A stretch of DNA of 41,622 bases from a virus. The notes under the pieces are model-generated. The model was not told the origin of the DNA and did not search any database. It worked only from the letters and a program-made list of their open reading frames with translations. The DNA is taken from the IMG/VR virus record IMGVR_UViG_3300001450_000039, positions 5,319 through 46,940 of that record; one strand, written 5' to 3'. Both the position numbers and the translations under genes were made by a program. Shown here piece by piece: positions 1-6,598 of this stretch (within the stretch, counting starts at the first letter, position 1; the number at the start of each line of letters is the position of its first letter).

Positions 1-180
1 ATGGAGTTTTATGTTATAGATAAAAATACGCATCAATTAGCTATCTACACCCCGAGCGAAGATTTTATTCACAGAGGATCATTAAAGGTTTTAGAGGCGT
101 TGCAAGTACACGACAAGTTCTTTTGTGATGGTTTGTTTGCAGAAGACATAGAACAATTCATACATTATGAAACATTATAA
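1..180 (+). CDS. Small hypothetical protein (59 aa)
   Basis: A reading frame of 59 codons that begins with ATG at the first base of the window and stops with TAA at 178-180. The true start could lie upstream, outside the window, so the N-terminus is uncertain. The product is mixed charged and aromatic, with no signal peptide, membrane segment or motif that I recognise. It overlaps the next gene by 14 bases (ATG at 167), an arrangement typical of compact phage early operons. Its place ahead of the SSB-tip protein and primase-helicase suggests an accessory early function, but no specific role can be assigned. Confidence 0.6.
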   Translation: MEFYVIDKNTHQLAIYTPSEDFIHRGSLKVLEALQVHDKFFCDGLFAEDIEQFIHYETL

Positions 181-340
181 AATAGCTTATCAAGTATTAA
201 AACACTATCTTTCTAAGTTGTCCTGGGAAAGAGAAATATTTATAGTAGAAGTTCCAACTACTATGGAGAGCGAACAGCAAAAGCAACAGCTTATGGCTGA
301 CGTTTTAGAAATTTTGGAGCATCAAGTTAAAATACATTAA
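167..340 (+). CDS. Small hypothetical protein (57 aa)
   Basis: A 57-residue reading frame (starts MKHYKIAYQV, ends EHQVKIH) that overlaps the upstream gene by 14 bases and stops 2 bases before the next start at 343. It is probably translationally coupled on both sides. The product looks largely helical and has no cysteines and no recognised motif. The residues around position 33-43 (METs, E, Q, K rich) could form a short amphipathic helix. Function unknown. It is supported as a real gene mainly by tight packing between two coding regions and the absence of a competing frame. Confidence 0.6.
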   Translation: MKHYKIAYQVLKHYLSKLSWEREIFIVEVPTTMESEQQKQQLMADVLEILEHQVKIH

Positions 341-342
341 AA

Positions 343-630
343 ATGGAAGATAAAAAAATTTTTGTTGGATCAGGTATATCAAAGTTTGAAGGAAATCTTG
401 TGTCTTGTAGTATATGTCTTTCTGATTTACCATCAGAACATATATTTGAGTACAATTCTAAGAAATACATAAAACTGAATGTCCAAAAGAAAAAAGAAGT
501 AGATCAGTATGGTAAATCACATTCTGTATCTATTGACACTTGGAAGCCAGAGCCTAAGAAAGAAGACCTTTCAGCAAAACTGGAAAGTATGAAGGTTACT
601 CCAGACAACGATCCAGATTTGCCGTTTTAA
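343..630 (+). CDS. Small protein with SSB-type C-terminal tip (putative ssDNA-binding accessory)
   Basis: A 95-residue protein. What is visible: an N-terminal beta-rich stretch of about 60 residues with alternating hydrophobic and basic positions (IFVGSGISKF, then KYIKLNVQKKKEVDQYGK), a linker with prolines and lysines (residues about 68-80), and an acidic C-terminus, TPDNDPDLPF. Bacterial SSB proteins end in the same kind of acidic tip closing in D-[ILF]-P-F, which docks replication and repair partners; flavobacterial SSBs commonly end DDLPF. The body is much shorter than a canonical SSB (about 110 residues for the OB fold), and I cannot show that it is an OB fold. Its position just before the primase-helicase supports a replication role: either a small phage SSB or a protein that mimics the SSB tip to recruit host factors. 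That role is inferred. Confidence 0.65.
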   Translation: MEDKKIFVGSGISKFEGNLVSCSICLSDLPSEHIFEYNSKKYIKLNVQKKKEVDQYGKSHSVSIDTWKPEPKKEDLSAKLESMKVTPDNDPDLPF

Positions 631-637
631 CCATAAA

Positions 638-732
638 GGGGGTGGACGAACGGCGTTTTGCCACCCAACAATAACAGGGGGTTTAAGAGCTTCCAGTTTT
701 AATTAAATTTTTATATCTACCCCCTTTTTTTT
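638..732 (+). promoter_or_regulatory. Tandem hairpins with alternative pairing, ending in a U-run (attenuator- or terminator-like)
   Basis: The 113-base gap between the SSB-tip gene and the primase-helicase holds two G-rich and two C-rich tracts. GGGTGG at 640-645 can pair with CCACCC at 661-666 (15-base loop). GGGGGT at 677-682 can pair with ACCCCC at 719-724, and eight T residues follow at 725-732, as in an intrinsic terminator, although the 36-base loop is long. A second GGGGGT copy at 638-643 could compete for the same ACCCCC arm, so two mutually exclusive folds are possible. The element may reduce read-through into the 793-codon gene or mark an RNA processing or control point. No TAnnTTTG box was seen here. 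Confidence 0.45.
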
Positions 733-743
733 AATTTAATATA

Positions 744-3125
744 ATGCAAATAACAATTTTTAAAGACATAAAAGACACATCACAACCATTTTACAGAAAT
801 GTTATGGTAGTGCTGGAAAGAATAGAGCAAGGGAACTCAAAAGATATAGTAAAAAAAATAAGACTTACAAAAAACAAAGAAGAAAGAAACGATTTAAAAA
901 AACAATTACCAGCAATATGTTTTAGCGGAAACTTTACTAAAAGAAACGACGCCTCTCTAACAGAGCATAGCGGCTTAATTTGTTTAGATTTTGACGGATA
1001 CAAATCAAGTAAAGATTTGCTCCAGGAAAAAGAAAAATTAACTAAAAATAAATTTGTTTTTTCTGTTTTTATATCTCCTAGTGGTAAAGGTTTAAAAGTT
1101 TTAGTTAAAGTTCCAAAAGACGTAGATAACCATAAAAATTATTTCTCATCATTAAACAAATATTTTAATTCACCATACTTTGACACAACCTCAAAAAATG
1201 TTTCTAGAGTTTGTTATGAGTCTTATGATCCTTTAGTTCATATAAATTTGACGTCAAGCCTTTGGGATAAAATAGAGGAAGTGGAGTTTGTTGAATTAAA
1301 CAAGTATAAAGACAAGCCAACAATACCTGTTACAGATGAAAATAAAATTGTAGATATTCTTATGAAGTGGTGGGAGAATAAATATGGGCTGGTAAACGGA
1401 GAGAGAAATAATAATGTTTTTATTTTAGCATCAGCCTTTAATGATTTTGGAGTTCCTAAAAATTTAGCTGAATATGTTATGGGTAATTTTGATTCAAAAG
1501 ATTTTAATATAAACGAAATTAGAAGAACAATAAATTCCGCATACGCACAAGTTCAAAATTTTGGAACTAAGTATTATGAAGATCAAGACAGGGTAAACCT
1601 GGTAAAACAACAACTCAGGCGTGGCGTCTCAAAAAAAGAGATCCGATGTCAATTAGAGGACGAAAAAATTGATATCGGTGACATAGAAAACGTTATAGTA
1701 AGAATAGAGGAAGAGCAAACTAATCATAAGTTTTGGACTAAAAATGAAAAAGGAGTAATAAAAATAGTACATATATTATTTAAGAACTACCTGGAAGACA
1801 ATGGTTTTTATAAGTTTAGCCCAGAGGGTAGTAAAAATTATGTATTCGTTAGAGTAACCAACAATTTAATAGATCATACGTCTGAAAAAGAAATCAAAGA
1901 TTTTGTTTTAAATTATTTACTTACAGTTGATGATCTTTCTGTCTACAATTATTTTGCTGAACAAACTAGATATTTTAGGGAAGAGTTTCTAACATTAATG
2001 GCTTCAATAAATGTTTTTTTTATAGCCGACACTAAAGACGTAGCATACTTGTACTATATGAATTGTGCTGTTAAAATTACTAAAACTGATATTATACTAA
2101 TTGATTATTTAGATTTAGGTGGTTATGTATGGAGAGATCATGTTATAGATAGGACTTTTACTTTATGTAAAGTGGGTAGTTGCGATTATAAAGTTTTTAT
2201 TTCAAATATTTGTGGCGAAGACGATAGCCGAGTAAACTCTATGGAGTCTACCATTGGTTATTTGCTGCATGGTTGGAAAAATTTATCATACTGTCCAGCT
2301 GTTATACTTAATGATGAAATTATATCAGACAATCCTGAGGGTGGTACTGGTAAGGGGTTGTTTATGAACGCATTAGCTAAAATGAAGAAATGTGTAACCA
2401 TAGACGGAAAGAGTTTTACGTTTGAAAGATCATTTGCATATCAATTAGTTTCGGCTGATACACAAATATTGTGTTTTGATGATGTAAAGAAATCTTTTGA
2501 TTTTGAAAGATTATTTAGCATAATAACAGAAGGGATTACGCTTGAGCGTAAAAACAAGGATGCAGTGAAAATTCCTTTTAGTAAATCTCCTAAAGTTTCT
2601 TTAACAACAAATTATGCTTTAAAAGGAAAGGGATCTTCTTTTGAAAGAAGAAAGTGGGATCTTGAATTAGCACATTTTTACACGAAAGACTTTACTCCTT
2701 TGGTAGAGTTTGGAAAACTTATGTTTGGAGAGTGGGACGATACTGAATGGTGTCAGTTTGATAATTATATGATGACTAACTTGCAGTTATATCTTAACAA
2801 TGGATTAATTAAGGGTAATTTTGTAAACAAAAAAATAAAAGATTTGTCTAGCGAGACTTGTCATGAATTTATAGAGTGGTGCGGTTTAGTAGGAGACTCA
2901 CAGATAAATGAAAAAATTAAACCAAATAGCAGAATGTATAAGCAAGACTTGTATGATGAGTTTATTAGCGAATATCCTGATTTCGCTCCTAAATCAAAGT
3001 TTACCGTCCCCCGCAGAAGGTTTTATAATTGGATAAAGGCTTACTCGGCTTACGAATACAATAGTTTACCCGAAGAGGGTAGAGATTTAGGCGGTAGATA
3101 TTTTATGTTTAAAACTAATGATTAA
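744..3125 (+). CDS. Fused primase-like (VirE-N/BT4734-type) and SF3-type helicase protein
   Basis: A 793-residue multidomain replication protein. Residues about 1-165 resemble the VirE N-terminal/BT4734-like domain: LDFDG (81-85) gives an hhDhD acidic motif, SPSGKGLKVL (111-120) a Gly/Lys-rich motif, and SRVCYESYDP (154-163) a third motif. All three are reminiscent of the archaeo-eukaryotic primase-polymerase fold. Residues about 200-275 look like a helical primase C-terminal linker. The helicase part has Walker A GGTGKG (533-538), Walker B ILCFDD (575-580), a sensor TTN (621-623) and a likely arginine finger in FERRK (633-637), as in phage/plasmid D5-like or DUF5906 helicases. It probably primes and unwinds the phage origin. 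It overlaps the next helicase gene by 8 bases. The helicase assignment is strong; the primase activity is inferred from motifs. Confidence 0.85.
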   Translation: MQITIFKDIKDTSQPFYRNVMVVLERIEQGNSKDIVKKIRLTKNKEERNDLKKQLPAICFSGNFTKRNDASLTEHSGLICLDFDGYKSSKDLLQEKEKLTKNKFVFSVFISPSGKGLKVLVKVPKDVDNHKNYFSSLNKYFNSPYFDTTSKNVSRVCYESYDPLVHINLTSSLWDKIEEVEFVELNKYKDKPTIPVTDENKIVDILMKWWENKYGLVNGERNNNVFILASAFNDFGVPKNLAEYVMGNFDSKDFNINEIRRTINSAYAQVQNFGTKYYEDQDRVNLVKQQLRRGVSKKEIRCQLEDEKIDIGDIENVIVRIEEEQTNHKFWTKNEKGVIKIVHILFKNYLEDNGFYKFSPEGSKNYVFVRVTNNLIDHTSEKEIKDFVLNYLLTVDDLSVYNYFAEQTRYFREEFLTLMASINVFFIADTKDVAYLYYMNCAVKITKTDIILIDYLDLGGYVWRDHVIDRTFTLCKVGSCDYKVFISNICGEDDSRVNSMESTIGYLLHGWKNLSYCPAVILNDEIISDNPEGGTGKGLFMNALAKMKKCVTIDGKSFTFERSFAYQLVSADTQILCFDDVKKSFDFERLFSIITEGITLERKNKDAVKIPFSKSPKVSLTTNYALKGKGSSFERRKWDLELAHFYTKDFTPLVEFGKLMFGEWDDTEWCQFDNYMMTNLQLYLNNGLIKGNFVNKKIKDLSSETCHEFIEWCGLVGDSQINEKIKPNSRMYKQDLYDEFISEYPDFAPKSKFTVPRRRFYNWIKAYSAYEYNSLPEEGRDLGGRYFMFKTND

Positions 3126-4350
3126 GTTTAGAGAATATCAATCTGAAATTATAGAGAAATCTTTAAATATTTTAAACTTAAATCGTTTCGTTTATTTAGC
3201 TATGGAGGTTAGAACAGGTAAAACTCTTACAAGTCTGGGGATAGCTAGTCGTCTTAGTGTCTCTTCTGTTTTGTTTATAACAAAGAAAAAAGCCATATCA
3301 AGTATAGTAGATGATCATAATTTATTAAAACCAGGGTATGATTTGACTGTAATTAATTACGAAAGTATTCATAAATTACCTAAAAACAAATGGGGTTTAG
3401 TAGTGTGTGATGAGGCTCATTCTATGGGTGCATTTCCTAAGCCAAGTAAAAGAGCAAGGCAAGTTAAAGAATTAATTATGTATTGTAATCCTTATGTAAT
3501 ATTGTTGTCTGGAACTCCAACTCCTGAATCTTTTAGCCAAATGTTTCATCAAGTTTATGGTATACCTGGTAATCCTTTTTCTAATTGTAAAAACTTTTAC
3601 GCTTTTGCAAAGTCTTATGTTGATGTAAAGCAAAGAAAAATTAATAGTATGTTTATTAATGATTACTCAAGGGGTACCGACAAGATATTACAAAAAATAA
3701 ACCCTTACATTATTAATTATACGCAAAAATTGGCAGGCTTTAAAACAAAAACAACTGAAAAAGTGTTATATGTAGATTTAAAAAAATCAACTATAAAAAT
3801 TATAAATCAGTTAAAAAAAGACAGAGTTATAGAAGGTAAAGAAGAATTATTATTAGCAGACACACCAGCTAAACTTATGATTAAAACACATCAACTTTGT
3901 TCTGGAACAATCAAATTTGAAAGCGGTAACTCAATAATTTTAGACTACTCAAAAGCAGAGTTTATACTAAATAAATTTAAACGTCAAAAAATAGCAATTT
4001 TTTATAAGTTTACCCAGGAATATAATGCTTTAAAAGAGATCTACAAAGACTTAATTACTAATGACTTAGAAGAGTTTAAAAACTCTAACAAAAGTATTGC
4101 GTTGCAAATAGTATCAGGAAGAGAGGGGATAAGTTTAAAAGAAGCTAATGCATTGGTTTATTATAATATAGATTTTTCAGCTACATCATACTGGCAAAGC
4201 AGAGACAGAATGACTACTAAAAATAGACTCGTTAATAATGTTTATTGGATTTTTAGCAGAGACGGAATTGAAAAAGATATATACAAAGCGGTGGTTAAAA
4301 AGAAAGATTACACCCTTGCTCATTTTAAAAGAGATTTGTTAGATTTGTAA
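3118..4350 (+). CDS. SF2 DNA helicase/translocase, SNF2-like
   Basis: A 410-residue superfamily 2 ATPase. A FREYQ start (residues 4-8) is the Q-like motif. Walker A is VRTGKT (31-36), the DEAH box lies at 98-101, motif III is SGTPT (131-135), and motif VI is QSRDR (360-364) in the second RecA-like lobe. Compactness and the motif VI form resemble the SNF2-like phage helicases that sit beside VRR-NUC nucleases. The ATG lies inside the end of the primase-helicase gene (8-base overlap), and the next gene starts 1 base after its stop, so all three are likely cotranscribed and coupled. Probable roles are fork remodelling, recombination or repair during phage replication. Confidence 0.9.
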   Translation: MIKFREYQSEIIEKSLNILNLNRFVYLAMEVRTGKTLTSLGIASRLSVSSVLFITKKKAISSIVDDHNLLKPGYDLTVINYESIHKLPKNKWGLVVCDEAHSMGAFPKPSKRARQVKELIMYCNPYVILLSGTPTPESFSQMFHQVYGIPGNPFSNCKNFYAFAKSYVDVKQRKINSMFINDYSRGTDKILQKINPYIINYTQKLAGFKTKTTEKVLYVDLKKSTIKIINQLKKDRVIEGKEELLLADTPAKLMIKTHQLCSGTIKFESGNSIILDYSKAEFILNKFKRQKIAIFYKFTQEYNALKEIYKDLITNDLEEFKNSNKSIALQIVSGREGISLKEANALVYYNIDFSATSYWQSRDRMTTKNRLVNNVYWIFSRDGIEKDIYKAVVKKKDYTLAHFKRDLLDL

Positions 4351-4351
4351 T

Positions 4352-4591
4352 ATGACAGAGCAAAAAATTCAAGAAAAAAGAATTGGAGAGCTGGAGGCAA
4401 AAGGATATTTTGTTATTAAATTAACTTTGACAAATAAAAATGGTATACCAGATTTACTGGCCATACCCCCTGGCTCTGACGTTTTGTTTTCTGAAATAAA
4501 AAAACCTGATGGAAAACTTTCCAGGTTACAAGAGTTTAGACTAAAACAGTTAAATGATCATGGATGTAAGACAGAAGTATATAGAGGCTAA
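4352..4591 (+). CDS. Stand-alone VRR-NUC domain nuclease
   Basis: A 79-residue protein made of little more than one VRR-NUC (PD-(D/E)XK-like) domain. Visible motifs are an N-terminal EKRIGELEAKG helix, the acidic motif GIPDLLAI (residues about 30-37), and the E-x-K core FSEIKKPDGKLS (about 47-58) followed by the conserved RLQEFRLKQL helix. Such single-domain enzymes are common in phages next to SNF2-like helicases and are thought to act as structure-specific nucleases. Here the gene starts 1 base after the helicase stop, which argues for a joint function. The C-terminus is short and complete; nothing suggests truncation. Confidence 0.92.
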   Translation: MTEQKIQEKRIGELEAKGYFVIKLTLTNKNGIPDLLAIPPGSDVLFSEIKKPDGKLSRLQEFRLKQLNDHGCKTEVYRG

Positions 4592-4895
4592 GGGTTATGA
4601 TGTGGAAGATTATTTCATGGATAACCTTTCTGAATTAGATCTTTACACCGCTCTTAAAATTGCAACTTTTATAGAAAAAAATTTACAAAGCATACCAGTT
4701 ACAAGGCTAGGATCTGTAGTTTTGGGAGGTTGCGTTGTTCATACCGTTGGAGATCCTATAACTTTTGTGATAGAAATGGTTCGTAAAAAAAACTGCTACA
4801 CTACCTTAACAGACATAGCTTTAATATCTATGGATGAGTATTTAGATTTGATGCTGTTAAATTGTTATATAAAAAATTCTGAAAAATTAGGATAA
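4554..4895 (+). CDS. Hypothetical protein (up to 113 aa)
   Basis: A reading frame that overlaps the VRR-NUC gene by 38 bases if the first ATG (4554) is used. An ATG two codons later (4560) or one at 4617, outside the overlap, are alternatives, and no Shine-Dalgarno-like sequence decides between them. The protein is compact, with helix-like segments (SELDLYTALKIATFIEKNL), a central Val/Gly-rich stretch (RLGSVVLGGCVVHTV) and a C-terminal helical part rich in Leu and Met. No motif is recognised. Its place in the replication operon suggests an early function. I am confident it is coding, less so about its start. Confidence 0.6.
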   Translation: MIMDVRQKYIEAKGYDVEDYFMDNLSELDLYTALKIATFIEKNLQSIPVTRLGSVVLGGCVVHTVGDPITFVIEMVRKKNCYTTLTDIALISMDEYLDLMLLNCYIKNSEKLG

Positions 4896-4909
4896 GTCGT
4901 TATTTTTTT

Positions 4910-4917
4910 TATATTTG
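4910..4917 (+). promoter_or_regulatory. Possible Bacteroidetes-type -7 box (TATATTTG)
   Basis: TATATTTG fits the TAnnTTTG -7 element of Bacteroidetes promoters and lies in one of the few intergenic gaps of the plus-strand block, 17 bases before the ATG at 4934. No clear TTG element is present about 20 bases upstream (that stretch is T-rich). It would drive the 63-residue gene and the metallophosphoesterase. Such a box occurs by chance often in DNA this AT-rich, so the call rests on its position. Confidence 0.4.
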
Positions 4918-4933
4918 ATAAAACCAAGTATAA

Positions 4934-5125
4934 ATGCCAAGAGTAGCCCCTGAAGACGTCTCAACTATTAGTCATATTAATTATGTAACAACTAATATAC
5001 ACACCTTTGGAGACGAGCTATATGAGGACTTAATGGAGAGAGAGCATGATGCTGCGAAAAAAAGAGCACAAAAACTAATAAAAGTTTTGGCTGATTTAAT
5101 TCAATCCCTTTCTGATGAAATCTAA
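4934..5125 (+). CDS. Small hypothetical protein (63 aa)
   Basis: A 63-residue protein. The N-terminal half (MPRVAPEDVSTISHINYVTT) is uncharged and probably extended; the C-terminal half is a highly charged amphipathic helix running from about residue 25 to the end. It might oligomerise or bind a partner, but no family is recognised. The stop codon region overlaps the start of the metallophosphoesterase by 11 bases, so the two are probably translationally coupled. A TATATTTG box lies just upstream. Confidence 0.55.
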   Translation: MPRVAPEDVSTISHINYVTTNIHTFGDELYEDLMEREHDAAKKRAQKLIKVLADLIQSLSDEI

Positions 5126-6218
5126 CAAAGAGTACGGCAAAAGATTAAGACTTTCTCCCGAAGAAGTTGATTATATATTACAAAAAAGAGCTACTAATTT
5201 AGATAATATAAATAATAATTCAGCTTTAGATGTGCACTGTGAGGAGCGAGGTATAGATAAAAAAGATATAGTTAGTGTTAAACACTGGCAAAGCGGTAGC
5301 GGAGACTATCGGTTCTCAATAGTTACCAAAGAAAACTTAGGGTTAGACGAAGAGCAAATATTTGGTAAAGTAAATGATTTTATTTCAAATTACTCTCCTG
5401 ATTACATTCCTTTAAAAACTACAAGAGAAAGAAAAAACGCTCATCTTTTAGTAATAAATCCAGCTGATATACACATTGGTAAATATGCTGACGAAAAAGA
5501 AACTAACCAGGATTACAATAATGATATTGCTGTAGCAAGGGTTATAGAGGGCGTTAAAGGACTTATAGATAAGGCTAAAGGGTTTGATATAGATAGGGTT
5601 TTATTTTGTATAGGAAACGATGTACTCCATATTGACAACGTATACTCAACTACCACTAAAGGGACATATCAAGACACTGACGGCAAATGGTGGCAACACT
5701 ACGAAATAGCACTAATGTTATACGTTAAATGTGTAGAAATGCTAAGAAAGATTGCTCCAGTAGACGTTCTTCATAGCATGAGTAATCATGACTACCAGTC
5801 TGGATACCACCTGGCTCATACTTTAAAAAGTTGGTTTAGAAAAGCGGCTGATGTTACTTTTGATATTAGCGTGGCTCATCGTAAGTATTACAAGTATGGA
5901 ACGAATTTGCTAGGCCTGGAGCATGGAGACGGGGCAAAGATGGTAAATTTACCCTTGTTGATGGCACAAGAGAAACCATTACTCTGGTCAGAAACTACTC
6001 ATAGGTATTGGTACTTACATCATATTCATCACAAAGTAAAACACAAATGGTTAGACGCTAAAGATTATATTGGCGTTACTGTTGAATACATGAGAAGTCC
6101 GTCGTCTGCTGATAGTTGGCATTCAAGAAAAGGCTTTACTGGAGCACCATTAGCCTGTGAAGGATTTATTCATAGTAGACTAACAGGTCAGGTAGCTCGT
6201 TTAACGCATTACTTTTGA
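5115..6218 (+). CDS. Calcineurin-like metallophosphoesterase
   Basis: A 367-residue protein with the metal-binding signature of the calcineurin-like phosphoesterase superfamily in the expected order: DIH (118-120), GND (167-169), SNHD (223-226, with Ser in place of the usual Gly), EHGD (269-272) and HHIHH (302-306). An N-terminal region of about 110 residues precedes the catalytic fold and begins with a possible small helical DNA-binding segment (LRLSPEEVDYILQKRA). Phage members of this superfamily are often nucleases of the SbcD/Mre11 type or phosphodiesterases, so DNA processing is likely given the helicase and nuclease neighbours. The exact substrate cannot be read from sequence. It overlaps the upstream gene by 11 bases, and its TGA overlaps a possible TTG start downstream. 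Confidence 0.85.
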   Translation: MKSNKEYGKRLRLSPEEVDYILQKRATNLDNINNNSALDVHCEERGIDKKDIVSVKHWQSGSGDYRFSIVTKENLGLDEEQIFGKVNDFISNYSPDYIPLKTTRERKNAHLLVINPADIHIGKYADEKETNQDYNNDIAVARVIEGVKGLIDKAKGFDIDRVLFCIGNDVLHIDNVYSTTTKGTYQDTDGKWWQHYEIALMLYVKCVEMLRKIAPVDVLHSMSNHDYQSGYHLAHTLKSWFRKAADVTFDISVAHRKYYKYGTNLLGLEHGDGAKMVNLPLLMAQEKPLLWSETTHRYWYLHHIHHKVKHKWLDAKDYIGVTVEYMRSPSSADSWHSRKGFTGAPLACEGFIHSRLTGQVARLTHYF

Positions 6219-6358
6219 AAACTTATTTAATAAAATATACTTTAAGGGACGGTAAAAAAGAAACTGTTACGCTAGAGACTAACGATCTATTTAACACATT
6301 GTTTCAATACGAAAGAAATAGAGATGTTGCTAGCTGGGACTTAATACAATTAATTTAA
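6215..6358 (+). CDS. Small hypothetical protein with TTG start (47 aa)
   Basis: A 47-residue frame whose only plausible start is TTG at 6215-6217, overlapping the TGA stop of the metallophosphoesterase (TTGA arrangement). The product is balanced and protein-like (KTYLIKYTLRDGKKETVTLE, a beta-hairpin-like start, then a helical end DVASWDLIQLI). There is no ATG in frame, which is why it is easy to miss. It ends at 6358, overlapping the 3' end of the convergent minus-strand gene by 9 bases. Function unknown. Confidence 0.5.
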   Translation: MKTYLIKYTLRDGKKETVTLETNDLFNTLFQYERNRDVASWDLIQLI

Positions 6359-6598
6359 AATCTTCATATTAACCAGCTCTTTTATTTCTAAAATTTCTGC
6401 ACATTTTTCGTATTCTTCTGTGTATATAAAGTAATCAATAAGAGTATCGTAAAGTGGATCGTTAGGAGCAAAGGTACTTTTCTTTGGATCGTGAAGAAAA
6501 TAAAGCTCATCTTCTTCGTTTAAAAAGTCATTAACAGTTTTTTTTCCAGTTACAATATAATATGTATTGTTCATACATTTGTCTTCGTCAAATATCAT
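6350..6598 (-). CDS. Small acidic hypothetical protein (82 aa)
   Basis: The last gene of the minus-strand block. Its ATG overlaps the TGA of the 2146-codon gene (ATGA), so translation is probably coupled. The protein is acidic and aromatic (EDELYFLHDP, DYFIYTEEYEK) and probably helical; no motif is recognised. An internal Met at residue 9 is an alternative start. It ends 9 bases inside the convergent plus-strand gene, and no hairpin separates the two transcription blocks. Confidence 0.6.
   Translation of the reverse strand: MIFDEDKCMNNTYYIVTGKKTVNDFLNEEDELYFLHDPKKSTFAPNDPLYDTLIDYFIYTEEYEKCAEILEIKELVNMKILN

Noticed and set aside
4896-4933. Rho-independent terminator in the T-rich gap before 4934
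   Set aside because: The T-run has no preceding stable stem; the TATATTTG match is a better explanation for this gap.
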